Position numbers and translations under genes: made by a program. Of a stretch of 64,000 bases of DNA, positions 40,325-50,551 are shown in pieces. Each line of letters opens with the position of its first letter. The stretch's first letter is position 1. The stretch is taken from NCBI GenBank assembly GCA_905221605.1, contig CAJNDS010002613.1, positions 106,001 to 170,000 on the forward strand. Reading direction: 5' to 3'. The notes beneath the pieces are model-generated. The model did not search any database. It was given only the letters and a program-made list of their open reading frames with translations, and was not told the origin of the DNA. The DNA comes from Symbiodinium natans. Taxonomy: Eukaryota; Sar; Dinophyceae; Suessiales; Symbiodiniaceae.

Positions 40325-40795
40325 GAAGATGAGAGAGAAGGGATTTATTCTAAATCCCACCCCCCTCGAATCTTGTTTTGTTTTTTGGATTTCGTTCTTC
40401 GAAACTAGAGAAGTGAGACTCTAACTTCCCTTTGAATAGAGAGAGAAAGGAATTTATTCTAAATTCCACCCCCCTCGAATCTTGTTATATTTTTGTGTTT
40501 TTTTGGGATTTCATTATTCGAAACCAGAAAAGTGAGACTCTAAACATACATTTCCCTTTACGAAGCGAAAGAAGGGAATGTATTCTAAATTCCACCCCCC
40601 TCGAATCTTGTTATACATTTTGTGTTTGTTTTTGGATTTCATTCTTCGAAACCAGAGAAGTGAGACACTAAACATTCATTTCCCTTTACGAAAAGAAAGA
40701 AGGGAATGTATTCTAAATTCCACCCCCCTCGAATCTTGTTTTGTTTTTTGGGTTTCATTCTTCGAAACCAGAGAAGTGAGACTCTTTTTCAAAGG
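40325..40795 (+). repeat. ~115-bp tandem repeat, four copies
   Basis: Four units share TATTCTAAATTCCACCCCCC, then TCGAATCTTGTT, TTCATTCTTCGAAACCAGAG and AAGTGAGACTCTAAACAT. Copies begin near 40332, 40440, 40570 and 40690 and are somewhat diverged. Confidence 0.8.
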
Positions 40796-40879
40796 GGAGC
40801 TTAAGGGCAATTCCACCCCGCTCGCTTCTTCTTTTGTTTTTTGTGTTCATTACTCGAGTTTCAAGGAGCAGAGAGTTCA

Positions 40880-41160
40880 TAGCAGTGACGTGGCGCGGGG
40901 CTAAGCCGAGAACCCCATGTTTTGTTTCAGAGATGATTCATATGCTTCCACGCAAGCTTGCCCGGCAGAAAAAAAGCGGGGGGGTTGGGGGGGGCGCAGC
41001 CCCCCCCCATTTGCATAGCAGTGACGTGGCGCGGGGCTAAGCCGAGAACCTCATGTTTTGTTTTGTTTTGTTTTGGACATGATTCCTATGCTTCCACGCG
41101 AGTTTGCCCGGCTTAAACAAGCGGGAGGGTTGGGGGGGGCGCAGCCCCCCCCATTTGCAA
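40880..41160 (+). repeat. ~135-bp direct duplication
   Basis: Two copies (about 40882-41012 and 41017-41157) begin CATAGCAGTGACGTGGCGCG, continue through GGCTAAGCCGAGAACC and CTATGCTTCCACGC, and end in GGGGGGCGCAGCCCCCCC and ATTTGCA. The last part is a G/C hairpin. Confidence 0.8.
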
Positions 41161-41164
41161 ACAC

Positions 41165-41545
41165 GATGCTCGCATTAGGCCTCTTAAACTGCTGCCTAAA
41201 TCCTCCACCGAAGGCCCAGCAGGTATTAAGCCTCTTAGACGTCTTAAACTGCTGCCCGAACCCATTACGCCTTTTAAACTGCTGCCCAAACCCTCCACAA
41301 AAGGCCCAGCAAGTATCAGGCCTCTTAAACTGCTGCCTAAACCCTCCGCAGAAGGCCCAGCAAGTATTACGCCTTTTAAACTGCTGCCCAAACCCTCCAA
41401 AAAAGGCCCAGCAAATATTAGGCCTCTTAAACTGCTGCCGAAACCCTCCGCAGAAGGCCCAGCAAGTATTACGCCTCTTAACTTGCTGCCCAAAGGCCCA
41501 GCAAGTATTAGGCCTCTTAAACTGCTGCCTAAACTCTCCACAGAG
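41165..41545 (+). repeat. ~51-bp tandem repeat, about seven copies
   Basis: Units read AGGCCTCTTAAACTGCTGCC, then TAAACCCTCCGCAGAAGGCC and CAGCAAGTATT, with one truncated copy. Open frames through it are repeat artefacts. Confidence 0.85.
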
Positions 41546-41891
41546 GGGGGGGCTTGGTTGCGGCTTCAGGGGGGAGCTTTAGGGGGGGCTTTAAAGGGGG
41601 CTTAAAATGAGGGGCTTAAAGGGGGGGCTTTAAGCCCCTTAAAACGGGGGGGCCTTCAAGGGGGCTTTAAGGGGGCTTTTTAAAGGGGGGCTTAAAGGGG
41701 GGTTTAAAGGGGGGCTGAAAAGGGGGGCTTAAAGGGGGGCCTAAAGGGGGCTGAAAGGGGGGCTTAAAGGGGGGCTTAAAGGGGGGCTCAAAGGGGGGGC
41801 TTCAAGGGGGCTTTAAGGGGGGGGCGTAAGGGGGGGGCTTAAGGGGGGCTTAAAGGGGGGGCTTAAGGGGGGGCTTAAGGGGGGGCTTCAG
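41546..41891 (+). repeat. G-rich GGGGGGCTTAA(A) array 2 (left of copia)
   Basis: This is the same unit as array 1. It is continuous in type with the array at 50765-51090, so the copia element inserted into one array. Confidence 0.9.
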
Positions 41892-42104
41892 TGTTAGGAT
41901 GATTGGTCAGATCACCTTTGTATCCACACAGAGATGCATTGGTCACCAGAGGATTGCTGGATCAACTTTGGCTCAAGTCGGAAAACATTGAGCTCGAGTG
42001 ATTGCATCACACAGCAGAGTTGGTGCTTGTGTTTGTGCTTGATTGAATTGAGCAGTTCTGAGATCACTTGATTGAGTAGACGATTTCGCTTTTGTAAAAT
42101 TTCA
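41892..42104 (+). repeat. 5' LTR of the copia element
   Basis: The LTR runs TG...CA over 213 bases. It contains TTTGGCTCAAG at 41967-41977, identical to the last 11 bases of the dinoflagellate spliced leader as I remember it. No clear TATA box is seen. Confidence 0.93.
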
Positions 42105-42121
42105 TGGTAGCGGAGCTCTGG
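42105..42121 (+). promoter_or_regulatory. Primer-binding site
   Basis: The sequence directly after the LTR is TGGTAGCGGAGCTCTGG. A TGGTA start is typical of copia elements primed by initiator methionine tRNA (ending TACCA). The exact tRNA match cannot be checked here. Confidence 0.65.
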
Positions 42122-42161
42122 ACGAAGTCCAAGGGCTCCTGAAAGATTGTCTAGATTCGTG

Positions 42162-45100
42162 ATGGCAGTATTTGGGAACTTTCAAGGTCTAGGAGGAGAA
42201 ATCAAATTGTTTCCTCCACCGATTTTCCATGGTGAGTCCGAGAAATGGGAAGATTGGAGCTGGCAATTGAAGTCGTATGTTTCCTTGTACAAACCTGTAG
42301 CCCAGTCATTGATGGACAGGCTGGAAGGTACTTATGACCCCTGCATTGACCAGCACTTGGAAGATTTCGAAGCAGCAAACTGTCCGAATCAAAGGTTAGT
42401 TGATTTCAGCAGACAATTGCACTACCTTCTTGCACAGATCACAGACGGCCCCGCCAGATTGGTCGTGAGATTGAACGAAAGCGGAAATGGTTTTGAGACC
42501 TGGAGGCAATTGTATGAACGCTTTGCATTGCCTGACAGAGCCAGGGGAGTGAGCTTGTTGAGTAGATTGCTGGACTTCAGATTCCGAGACGCCTCATTTG
42601 AAGCGGATTTGACGGAGTTTATTTCATTGAAGAACAAGCATGAGAAAGCCACAGGAAAGCTCCTTGATGATGACCTATTGGTCACTCTGATGGTCAACAA
42701 ACCCTCAGGCGCATTGCAGCAACATTTGCGCCTCAACGTTGATGCATTGACCACGTTTTCCGATGTTGTACAGATTGTGAAACAGTACTACCAGAGCAGG
42801 CATTTAGCCAATTGGAGGTCACCAAACTCTTCAGAGGGACCAGTTCCCATGGACATAGGTGCATTGAAAGGAAAAGGAAAAGGATTCAAAGGCTACAAAG
42901 GAAAGGGCAAAGGATTCAAAGGAAAGAGCAAAGGATACAAAGGAAAGGGCAAAGGAAAGAATTGGAAAGGAAAAGGAAAGAAAGGATTCTACAAAGGCAC
43001 AGGAAAAGGAAAAGGAAAAGGAGGAAAGATTGGAAAAGGGCCCGACTCAGGAACAGGATGTTTCATTTGTGGTTCGCAGTCGCATTGGAGCAAGCATTGC
43101 CCTCAGAATCGACAGTCAATGATTGCAGAGAGTGGAGAGTTAGGATATGAGTGCACAGAAGAAGAGAATTGGCCTGAAGACACTGTTGACACCAGCTGGT
43201 GGTATGACGATTGGCAGAGCGCTTTGTACAGTGAAGAAGACTGGACGTATTGGGACGACGATTCCTGGTACGGTCAGGACTGGTATGATTCCTCTCAGGA
43301 CTGGTCTGAGGATTGGTCTGATTGGAGCTTAGGCGCGCAACCGGTTTTTGCTGCCTCTGGCAGCGCATTGAGCAGAGAGGTACCCAACACAGGCTCGCCA
43401 CCATTGGCGACCCAAGAGACTGCAGCAGCAGTCACCATTGAGAGCACTGAGCGGAGTGAAGAGAGAGAACCATTGACTCCTCAACTTGCTTCGAACAATC
43501 CATTGCTTGAGAGCCCCAGAAGGTCTAGTGTAGCCCCCAGGCCTGTGAGACCTAGCCTTACAAGTAGATTGTTCGTAGGAGCTTTGATGCTGATTGGAAC
43601 ATTGTCAGCCTCTGTTCCCCCACATCCTCGCAGTGCAGATGATGTGATTGTCGACAGAATGATTGGCAGTCACACCCCACACGATGACAGTAGCAGTGAG
43701 TCAAGCATTGAAGGTCAGAGTGAACTAGTGCCGAACCCAACTGGCATTGGGATTGACCGCTTGTCTGATTTCCACATACAGTCAGGCATCGTCGACAGGA
43801 GTTGGATTTTATTCGACTCTGGTGCATCAGCAAATTGCTGTCCACCTTGGTTCGCATCGGACTATCCATTGCACCCAGTAGGCAGTGATTGCCCGGCGCT
43901 TAGAAGCATCTCAGGCAAGACATTGTCCATCTTGGGGAAGCGTATTGTTGAACTTGACTGCAATGGCCACTCATTGTGCGTGCAGTTCTATGTGTGTGAG
44001 CACATTCCTTTCCCATTGGTCAGTGTGTCTAGATTCTTGCTTCAAGATTTTTGGACAATCATGGCAAAGGATTTCATGGCATTGATGACACCGTCAAATC
44101 AAACCGTGCCCATTGTTCGGCAAGGCACCTTGGTGTATCTCACCCCTACTGTCATTCCCTACTCAGCCTATTCAGGCCCCCGAACTGAATTGGAAATCAG
44201 TAGCCTCATGGATGACCTCGATCTTGAGACCATTGATCTTGAGTTGAGAGGCATCACTGATTCCACTCATTGTGAGTATGATCATCTTTCAAAGATTTCT
44301 TCATTGGTTGCGATGGCACAAGCTAGAGCAAGATCCAAACCAGCGTTCGCCAGAACTGTTGCTGCCAAACGAAAAGCAACAAAGAACATGGATTATTGGG
44401 AGATTGATGATCCAAACTGCCTCCTGATCAGGCATCATGTGAAAACAAGACGAGCTATGTTCGGATTGACTCGTCTTCGTAGCTCATTGCCTGTTGCTGA
44501 GGACAGATTGACTGGCGCACGAGTCACTCAGGTGCGGTATAAGGATGGTACCGAGCAGGTCTATCGCGATGCAGATTGGAGATCTCTTGAGGATCCGGAT
44601 GCTGCATTGTCTGGTGATTGGACGGGCACCACTGAGTTTGCATTGTATCCGGCTAGCGGACAGCTAGAAACCGGTGCGAAACGCACACGCGAACGCACGC
44701 GTCCGCAAGAAGCATTGTCTTCTTCGCCCCGCCCGACCCGCCCCATTGAGAGTGTTCCGAGCCGAGGGACCGAGAAGGAATCAAAGAAAGTTCGCATTGT
44801 CTCGAAACAGCCGGAGAAACCACAATCCGCGACTCGATCTGCCCCTTCGACATTGGAACAAGTGTCGCGCGGAGAGCCGCAGCTCGGAGATAGCGAGATT
44901 GCTATTCTCAGAAGACTTCGCTCGATTGGCGAGTTCAATGCGAAAATGCGTGAAGATTTGGTGCGGCTCTATCACACTCTCGATTCGACCACAAACAAAG
45001 AGCGAACCACCGACTATTGGCTTCAGTTACCAAACTATTGGGTTCGTATGGTTCATCAGAAACGCACAGATACTGTGCACCCGGATGATGAGCCTTCCCC

Positions 45101-48100
45101 AATTGCAGAACAGAGCCTAGGTGATTTGCTTACTGCTGAGCGTTACACATACATTGTGGAATCGCAGTTCCCTGAGTTGAACGGCTCAGAGATTGAAGAC
45201 CTGTGGTGCACCATGCTTGATCCTGATGGTGTTGAAACGGAACCTAAGGAAGATCCTAGGCGAGTATTGTATCATGTTTGGAGAGGCTTTGTTGTCTTCG
45301 CGTCGGTGCCTATTGAGGTAGGAAGGCCCATTCAGGACACTGATGACAAACATGCTAGAGTTGCCAAAGGATTGAAGGTTCCTGGTGAACCCTCAGCCTC
45401 AGAAAGAGCCCAACATGAATTGACACATTTGCCTTTCAGAGATTGGTGTCCTCATTGTGTCAAATCAAAAGGTCGTCATGGTCCTGCAAAGAAACAGTCA
45501 GATAGGCAGCCTGTGATTCAGGTTGACTATTGCTTCCAAGCTACACATCCAGATCTCCCATTGAGAAAGATCTTGTCAGCTTGTGATGTTCAGACTGGTT
45601 TGGGCATGGCTGTGATTGTTCCCTCAAAAGGTGAGAACAACTATGCAGTAGCCGAATTGAAGAAATTCATCTACGAGTGCGGAAGAACTTTTGGCATTCT
45701 GCAGTACGACCAAGAGTCCCCATTGAAGAATGTCTGCCAAAGAGTCTGCGCTGAACTAGGTGGATTGAGTCTTCGTGCTGCGCCCAAATCACACCCACAA
45801 AGTAGTGGTTCGGTAGGTCAGATGCAAAGGACATTGTATGGTCAAGTTCGCACTTTGATTGCCCAAGTTGAGCAAAACTTGAACATTCAGATCACTTCAG
45901 ATCATGTTCTGTACCCCTGGGCATTGAAGCATGCACAATGGCTATTGAACAGATACCTTGTTCATTCTGACGGATGTACGTCTTATTACAGACGATGGAA
46001 CCGAAACTATGAAGGTGGATTGTGTCAGTTTGCAGAGGTTGTTCATGCCAAAGTGATTGGTGGTCACGCGGTTAGAAAAGCCGATATCCCTTGGAAGTCA
46101 GCATTGTGGCTAGGAAGAGACACTGAGGCAGATGAGATCATTGTTGCCACTGACGAAGGAGTGACTAAGGTCAGAACAGTCAGAAGGACTCCTCCTTCTC
46201 AGCATTGGCAGCCCGACATTGTCAATGGACTCAAGGCTCTTCCTTGGAAGCCCAAGACTGATGGCGAACACACTACCGAGTTTGTATTGCCTAAGTCGCT
46301 GACTGTAATAGGAAAGGTTCGAGACCCTCCGGGATTGACACCACCTGTAGAGCCCAAAGAAGTTGTCAGGACCGAAAACCTCAAAACAGAGCCATTGCAA
46401 CTTGAAGACATGCCAGAGAGAAGAGCTGACACGTCAATTGCTGAACAACCTGCATCTTCCTCCGCAGGAATTGTAAGGCCCGCTGAAGCTGCGGAAGACG
46501 AGAGAGCAGCTAAGTCTCTTCGCATTGACCCCGAGGCTCCTGTAGCAGAACCGTCACCAAAGTCTAGGAAGATTGCTGCAGTCATGCAGCTGATTGGTGC
46601 TACTGTAGGAGTAAACAAAGCTATCACCAAGGATGGCGTTGAGGTTCCAGTTCATGTCAACTACGATGAAGATGAGTATCGCACTGAATTGAAGCTCACT
46701 GAACCTATCATTTGGGACATCACGCGTGAATACCCTGAATTGGCCCAAAAGAAAGGAATGGACCACGAAATGGGCTCCATGAAGGATTTCAACGTGTACA
46801 CTGAGGTCCCAATTGAAAAATGTACAGAAGAGCAAATCAGCAATGCCATTGGAGTTCGTTGGGTGAAAAGATGGAAGACAGACACGGAATTGCGAATGAG
46901 ATTGGTCGTTCAAGGTTGTTACCAAGATGCGACGAAGTTAGACACAGATTCATTGTTTGCAAGCACGCCTTCGCTTGTGACGATGAGATTGCTTCTTGTC
47001 ATGGCCTTAGCTCGCAATTGGTCTATCAGCCTTGCAGATATCTCAACCGCATTTCTTCACGCCGCTATTGGCGCAGGTGAAGAGATTTTCGTCGTTCCTC
47101 CTGCAGAGTACTATCCAACGAGAAATTGTCTGTGGAAACTCAACAGGGCTATGTATGGACTCAAGCAAAGTCCACGATTGTGGCAAGAACATTTCGCTAA
47201 GACCATGCAAAAGCTGGGATTCCGGCGCTGTAAGTCCGATAGCAACTTGTATTGTCACTCTTCGAAACAGCTCTATGTTTTGGCGTACGTTGATGATTTG
47301 ATGATTGTAGGAGACCCCGAACAGTCCAAAGCTTTCATTGATTCTCTCAACAAAGAGCTTCTTGTGAAGATCACTGGACGATTGGAAGCAGGGAGCGAGC
47401 ATTCCTTTCTAGGACGGAAACTGCGCCATAACGGAGATTCCATCGACATCCTCATGTCTCAGCAGTACATTGAAGAGATTCTGAAGCTTTATAGCATGAA
47501 CTCTAGCTCGAACATTGTGAACACCACAGGCTCCTCAGCCCTGAAGAGAGTTCAAGATTCTGACACCCCGCTTGACAAAGAGGAGCACTCGAAGTTTCGC
47601 ACAGCAGTTGGAAAATTGCTTTGGCTAGCATTCGTAAGGCCTGATTGTTCCTACGCGGTGAAGGAGCTCAGTCGTGATGTGAAAGGACCCACATTGGAGA
47701 GCCTCGCCAAGCTTAAGCACTTGCTGAGGTATCTGAACGGTACTCGGCACACGGTGCTTAGATTGAGACCGACTCATATGTTGACAGATTGGAAGTCGAG
47801 CCTTGAGCTCGTTTGCTTTGTCGACAGTGATTGGGCCGGCTGCTCGAAGACAAGAAAGTCGACGAGCGGAAGCACGGTGCAATTGCTTGGCTCACCCATA
47901 GTGCACACATCTCGCACACAGGCTACCGTAGCACTGTCTTCCGGCGAAGCAGAACTGTATGCTATTGGCCAAGGCATTAACGAAGCTTTGTACGTAAAGT
48001 CGATCATCCTTGAAGCAGAATTTGCGCGCAAGGTGCGCATTACTGTTCACACGGATAGCACGGCTGGAAAGTCTATTGCCTCACGGTTTGGAACTGGCAA

Positions 48101-48287
48101 GCGTACAAAACACGTTGAGCTTAGGTATCTGTACATGCAGAATCTGATTGACGCAGGCATGCTGCGAGTGTGCAAGATTGGCACAAAGGACAACTGTGCT
48201 GATCTCCTCACGAAGTATGTGTCCACGGAGACATTGCAGTCTCTGTTGAATCGCTTAGGATTGATCCGAAACGACTTCCGATTGTGA
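42162..48287 (+). CDS. gag-pol: Copia Gag-Pol polyprotein
   Basis: This open frame has 2041 codons from the ATG at 42162; an in-frame TTG lies 15 bases upstream. Gag helices are followed by a Lys/Gly repeat and the zinc knuckle CFICGSQSHWSKHC (Cys 300). The protease has FDSGASANC with Asp 552. The integrase has the HHCC finger HELTH...CPHC (Cys 1096/1099) and catalytic Asp 1122 (QVDYCF) and Asp 1183 (YDQES). At the position of the third acid (35 residues after Asp 1183) there is Gly 1219 (SGSVGQMQ). RT has LADISTAF (Asp 1626) and YVDD at 1709-1712. RNase H begins CFVDSDWAG (Asp 1888). Gag and Pol share one frame with no stop, common in copia. Apart from the integrase residue it looks functional. 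Confidence 0.93.
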   Translation: MAVFGNFQGLGGEIKLFPPPIFHGESEKWEDWSWQLKSYVSLYKPVAQSLMDRLEGTYDPCIDQHLEDFEAANCPNQRLVDFSRQLHYLLAQITDGPARLVVRLNESGNGFETWRQLYERFALPDRARGVSLLSRLLDFRFRDASFEADLTEFISLKNKHEKATGKLLDDDLLVTLMVNKPSGALQQHLRLNVDALTTFSDVVQIVKQYYQSRHLANWRSPNSSEGPVPMDIGALKGKGKGFKGYKGKGKGFKGKSKGYKGKGKGKNWKGKGKKGFYKGTGKGKGKGGKIGKGPDSGTGCFICGSQSHWSKHCPQNRQSMIAESGELGYECTEEENWPEDTVDTSWWYDDWQSALYSEEDWTYWDDDSWYGQDWYDSSQDWSEDWSDWSLGAQPVFAASGSALSREVPNTGSPPLATQETAAAVTIESTERSEEREPLTPQLASNNPLLESPRRSSVAPRPVRPSLTSRLFVGALMLIGTLSASVPPHPRSADDVIVDRMIGSHTPHDDSSSESSIEGQSELVPNPTGIGIDRLSDFHIQSGIVDRSWILFDSGASANCCPPWFASDYPLHPVGSDCPALRSISGKTLSILGKRIVELDCNGHSLCVQFYVCEHIPFPLVSVSRFLLQDFWTIMAKDFMALMTPSNQTVPIVRQGTLVYLTPTVIPYSAYSGPRTELEISSLMDDLDLETIDLELRGITDSTHCEYDHLSKISSLVAMAQARARSKPAFARTVAAKRKATKNMDYWEIDDPNCLLIRHHVKTRRAMFGLTRLRSSLPVAEDRLTGARVTQVRYKDGTEQVYRDADWRSLEDPDAALSGDWTGTTEFALYPASGQLETGAKRTRERTRPQEALSSSPRPTRPIESVPSRGTEKESKKVRIVSKQPEKPQSATRSAPSTLEQVSRGEPQLGDSEIAILRRLRSIGEFNAKMREDLVRLYHTLDSTTNKERTTDYWLQLPNYWVRMVHQKRTDTVHPDDEPSPIAEQSLGDLLTAERYTYIVESQFPELNGSEIEDLWCTMLDPDGVETEPKEDPRRVLYHVWRGFVVFASVPIEVGRPIQDTDDKHARVAKGLKVPGEPSASERAQHELTHLPFRDWCPHCVKSKGRHGPAKKQSDRQPVIQVDYCFQATHPDLPLRKILSACDVQTGLGMAVIVPSKGENNYAVAELKKFIYECGRTFGILQYDQESPLKNVCQRVCAELGGLSLRAAPKSHPQSSGSVGQMQRTLYGQVRTLIAQVEQNLNIQITSDHVLYPWALKHAQWLLNRYLVHSDGCTSYYRRWNRNYEGGLCQFAEVVHAKVIGGHAVRKADIPWKSALWLGRDTEADEIIVATDEGVTKVRTVRRTPPSQHWQPDIVNGLKALPWKPKTDGEHTTEFVLPKSLTVIGKVRDPPGLTPPVEPKEVVRTENLKTEPLQLEDMPERRADTSIAEQPASSSAGIVRPAEAAEDERAAKSLRIDPEAPVAEPSPKSRKIAAVMQLIGATVGVNKAITKDGVEVPVHVNYDEDEYRTELKLTEPIIWDITREYPELAQKKGMDHEMGSMKDFNVYTEVPIEKCTEEQISNAIGVRWVKRWKTDTELRMRLVVQGCYQDATKLDTDSLFASTPSLVTMRLLLVMALARNWSISLADISTAFLHAAIGAGEEIFVVPPAEYYPTRNCLWKLNRAMYGLKQSPRLWQEHFAKTMQKLGFRRCKSDSNLYCHSSKQLYVLAYVDDLMIVGDPEQSKAFIDSLNKELLVKITGRLEAGSEHSFLGRKLRHNGDSIDILMSQQYIEEILKLYSMNSSSNIVNTTGSSALKRVQDSDTPLDKEEHSKFRTAVGKLLWLAFVRPDCSYAVKELSRDVKGPTLESLAKLKHLLRYLNGTRHTVLRLRPTHMLTDWKSSLELVCFVDSDWAGCSKTRKSTSGSTVQLLGSPIVHTSRTQATVALSSGEAELYAIGQGINEALYVKSIILEAEFARKVRITVHTDSTAGKSIASRFGTGKRTKHVELRYLYMQNLIDAGMLRVCKIGTKDNCADLLTKYVSTETLQSLLNRLGLIRNDFRL

Positions 48288-48401
48288 CTGAAGCACTGGC
48301 GTCGTTTCACTTACCCTTAAAAAAATTGTTTCACATGTTCCTTTTGGCATTGCATGTTCAGTCTTCACATGTTACATGTTCTGACTGAGGGACCGAGAGA
48401 G

Positions 48402-48522
48402 AGAAGAAGAAGAAGAAGAAGAAGAAGAAGAAGAGCATTGGCATTGACAAACATTGTCTGCATTGCTGCTTGTGTCACATGGCATTGACAAACACTGTCT
48501 GCATTGATGCTTGTGTCACATG
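48402..48522 (+). repeat. (GAA)n followed by a 42-bp tandem duplication
   Basis: A (GAA)11-like run at 48402-48434 is followed by two copies (48439-48480 and 48481-48522) of a unit starting GGCATTGACAAACATTGTCT and ending GCTTGTGTCACAT. It lies in the untranslated region after pol. Confidence 0.8.
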
Positions 48523-48919
48523 GGGACATGTATTGGTTTCGCGTTTTGATTCCTTACATTGCTTCGCATACGCCATGCCCAGGCTACAAACAAAAGATTG
48601 CATGCGTCAGCACCCATTGCACAACGAAAACTCGCCCTTGCAAGCAACAACACATTGACCACACGCAACAACGCATTGTACAGCAGCATAGTGTTTAGAG
48701 TAGAACCTCTCTAACTAGCACATTGTACATAGATTGCTTCTTTCAAGTTTTCCCAGTATTTTATTTTCTCCTTTAGGATCTTCCGATTTTCCTTTTAGGT
48801 GAATTGTGATCTTGGAAGTGCTTTTGAGAATTTTTTGTCTTTGTTGCATTCTCTGCTGTGATTGCAGTCACGAGAGCATTCCTGTGGGCATTGTGCACCT
48901 CCGAAGCCCCATTGCAGCC

Positions 48920-49312
48920 ATGGACAACGCTGCAATTGAGAACAGTTGCGGCATTGTGTCGTCCCAAGGTGTTGGGATTGAGCTCAGGAAGACGGCATTG
49001 GCCAATCTTGAGCGATTGGTCACGCTGGCCATTGGCCAATTCGGACCGGAGGCCTTGCTCTGGACCCTATTGGCTTCCATTGTGAGTGCCCTCCCATTGG
49101 AGGAAGAGATCACACTGTCGCTGGTCGCCGCACACCCGCAAGAGACTGGTGTATTGGCCTTGGCGGAATTGTTGGCGCGTCTCGAAATCTTGATCGATCG
49201 TGTCACCTCCGCATTGGTGGCCCGGACACGCCAGATTCCACAGCTGGCGTTGCGTCCTGAATTGCCGGTTTGCGACGGCGCCGTTGCCAACTGGAAACGA
49301 CCATTGGTGTAG
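48920..49312 (+). CDS. Accessory ORF 2 of the copia element
   Basis: From the ATG at 48920 (MDNAAIENSCGIVSSQGV) the frame has 130 codons, ending with TAG one base before the next ATG. It is leucine/alanine-rich and helical (ALLWTLLASIVSALPLEEE), with no known domain. It occupies the place of the env-like or accessory genes found in some plant copia (Sirevirus-type) elements, but I see no signal peptide or clear membrane anchor. Dense ATTG motifs run through it. It could instead be a captured host fragment. Confidence 0.45.
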   Translation: MDNAAIENSCGIVSSQGVGIELRKTALANLERLVTLAIGQFGPEALLWTLLASIVSALPLEEEITLSLVAAHPQETGVLALAELLARLEILIDRVTSALVARTRQIPQLALRPELPVCDGAVANWKRPLV

Positions 49313-49313
49313 C

Positions 49314-50159
49314 ATGAGCCTAAAGGTCAAGATGCTCATTGAGCGCTGCGAGGCGGCCATTGGTGAAGTGGTGGATCTTTCAACGGCCATTGGCTCCTAC
49401 ACTGCGTTGCCCCACATGGATTGGATCAAGGCATTGGTTCAGCAGACGACCCTGGTGAAGGCATTGGGAGCTGGACGATACGACGAGACATTGTCCAACT
49501 TGTGGGCAATTGTCTGCCTGCCTTTGAGTCTGGTTCGGACATTGGTGGGCATGGATACCGATGATGCTGAGGGAGACATTGAGCTGGACTGGGATTGTCT
49601 CCCATGCCGCCAGCTGAACATCGCCTTCTCAATTGAAGGAGCCGTGGCGAAGCTCGCCCATTGGGTCAGGCAGACCCACTTGGAGGCCCATTGGCAGGAG
49701 GCTGCGGCATTGGTCTTCTTCCGGCCAACAAAGGCCTTCATGGCCCCGATTGCCAAGAACCCCAGCTTCACCGGGGGGTTGAGCAATTGGCATAACCAGT
49801 CGTATGTGCCTGCCACGACGCTCATGGTGGCAAGCGACTTCGCATTGTCGCCATTGCAGCGGGACCTGGCTTTGGTGGTGGAATTGGGATGCACGGTATT
49901 GGACCTTGCATGGGCAATCCACCAGGATGCCATTGCGAACCCGATTGGCTTCCAGATGGGCTTCACGCGCTCCGTTGCCTACCCGAAGGCATTGAGGGAT
50001 GTCTTCTCGATGTGCGGCATTGATGATGACATGAACGAAGTGGAGATTGGCGGCACAGCCAGTCGCCCATCGGAGCATCGTGGTTCGGTGCCCGAAGCCG
50101 TGCCATCCATTGGCACGACCATTGTGGTCCCGAATGGCAGCCATGTCACGATTGGCTAG
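49314..50159 (+). CDS. Accessory ORF 3 of the copia element
   Basis: A 281-codon frame from the ATG at 49314 (MSLKVKMLIERCEAAIGEV) starts one base after the stop of ORF 2, a spacing that suggests linked translation. It is mixed alpha-helical with several moderately hydrophobic stretches (LWAIVCLPLSLVRTLVG; LALVVELGCTVLDLAW) and a Val/Gly/Ser-rich tail. I recognise no family. It is unbroken, which in a young element suggests a real product. The ORF pair could be an envelope-like or nucleic-acid-binding accessory module; nothing in the sequence decides. Confidence 0.5.
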   Translation: MSLKVKMLIERCEAAIGEVVDLSTAIGSYTALPHMDWIKALVQQTTLVKALGAGRYDETLSNLWAIVCLPLSLVRTLVGMDTDDAEGDIELDWDCLPCRQLNIAFSIEGAVAKLAHWVRQTHLEAHWQEAAALVFFRPTKAFMAPIAKNPSFTGGLSNWHNQSYVPATTLMVASDFALSPLQRDLALVVELGCTVLDLAWAIHQDAIANPIGFQMGFTRSVAYPKALRDVFSMCGIDDDMNEVEIGGTASRPSEHRGSVPEAVPSIGTTIVVPNGSHVTIG

Positions 50160-50551
50160 GTGCATTGCCTGAGTGCAACAGTTTTGATGAGCTGCTGATT
50201 GGCATTCGACGTCGTACGCTGCGTTTTCTGGATCTCAGAATTGCCTCGAGCAATATATTGACTGGAATTGGCAGAATCGATGGTTGATCGTTCTCAGCTG
50301 CGGTGCATTGCCACTCGTCACTGCGTGATGTTGCTTCCACGTGGCATTGTACAGTCTTTTGAGCCGGATTCTTGCAGATTTACATTGCAGTTCCGAAGTG
50401 CAAAAGAGATTTGAGCCTGAGCAGTTGAGTCGTGTTCCATTGTTGCTTCTTTTGACTGAATGATGCTGATATATATTTTGGATGGAGTTTGAATTGTTTC
50501 GAGAATCTGACCTGATGCGAATTTGCAATGAATTGCGAATTCGAGGGACCG
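50160..50551 (+). other. 3' untranslated region of the copia element
   Basis: No frame or repeat is seen between ORF 3 and the 3' LTR. A polypurine tract is weak (CGAGGGACCG just before the LTR). Confidence 0.5.

Noticed and set aside
41165-41545. CRISPR-like array
   Set aside because: The 51-bp units are contiguous tandem repeats without unique spacers.
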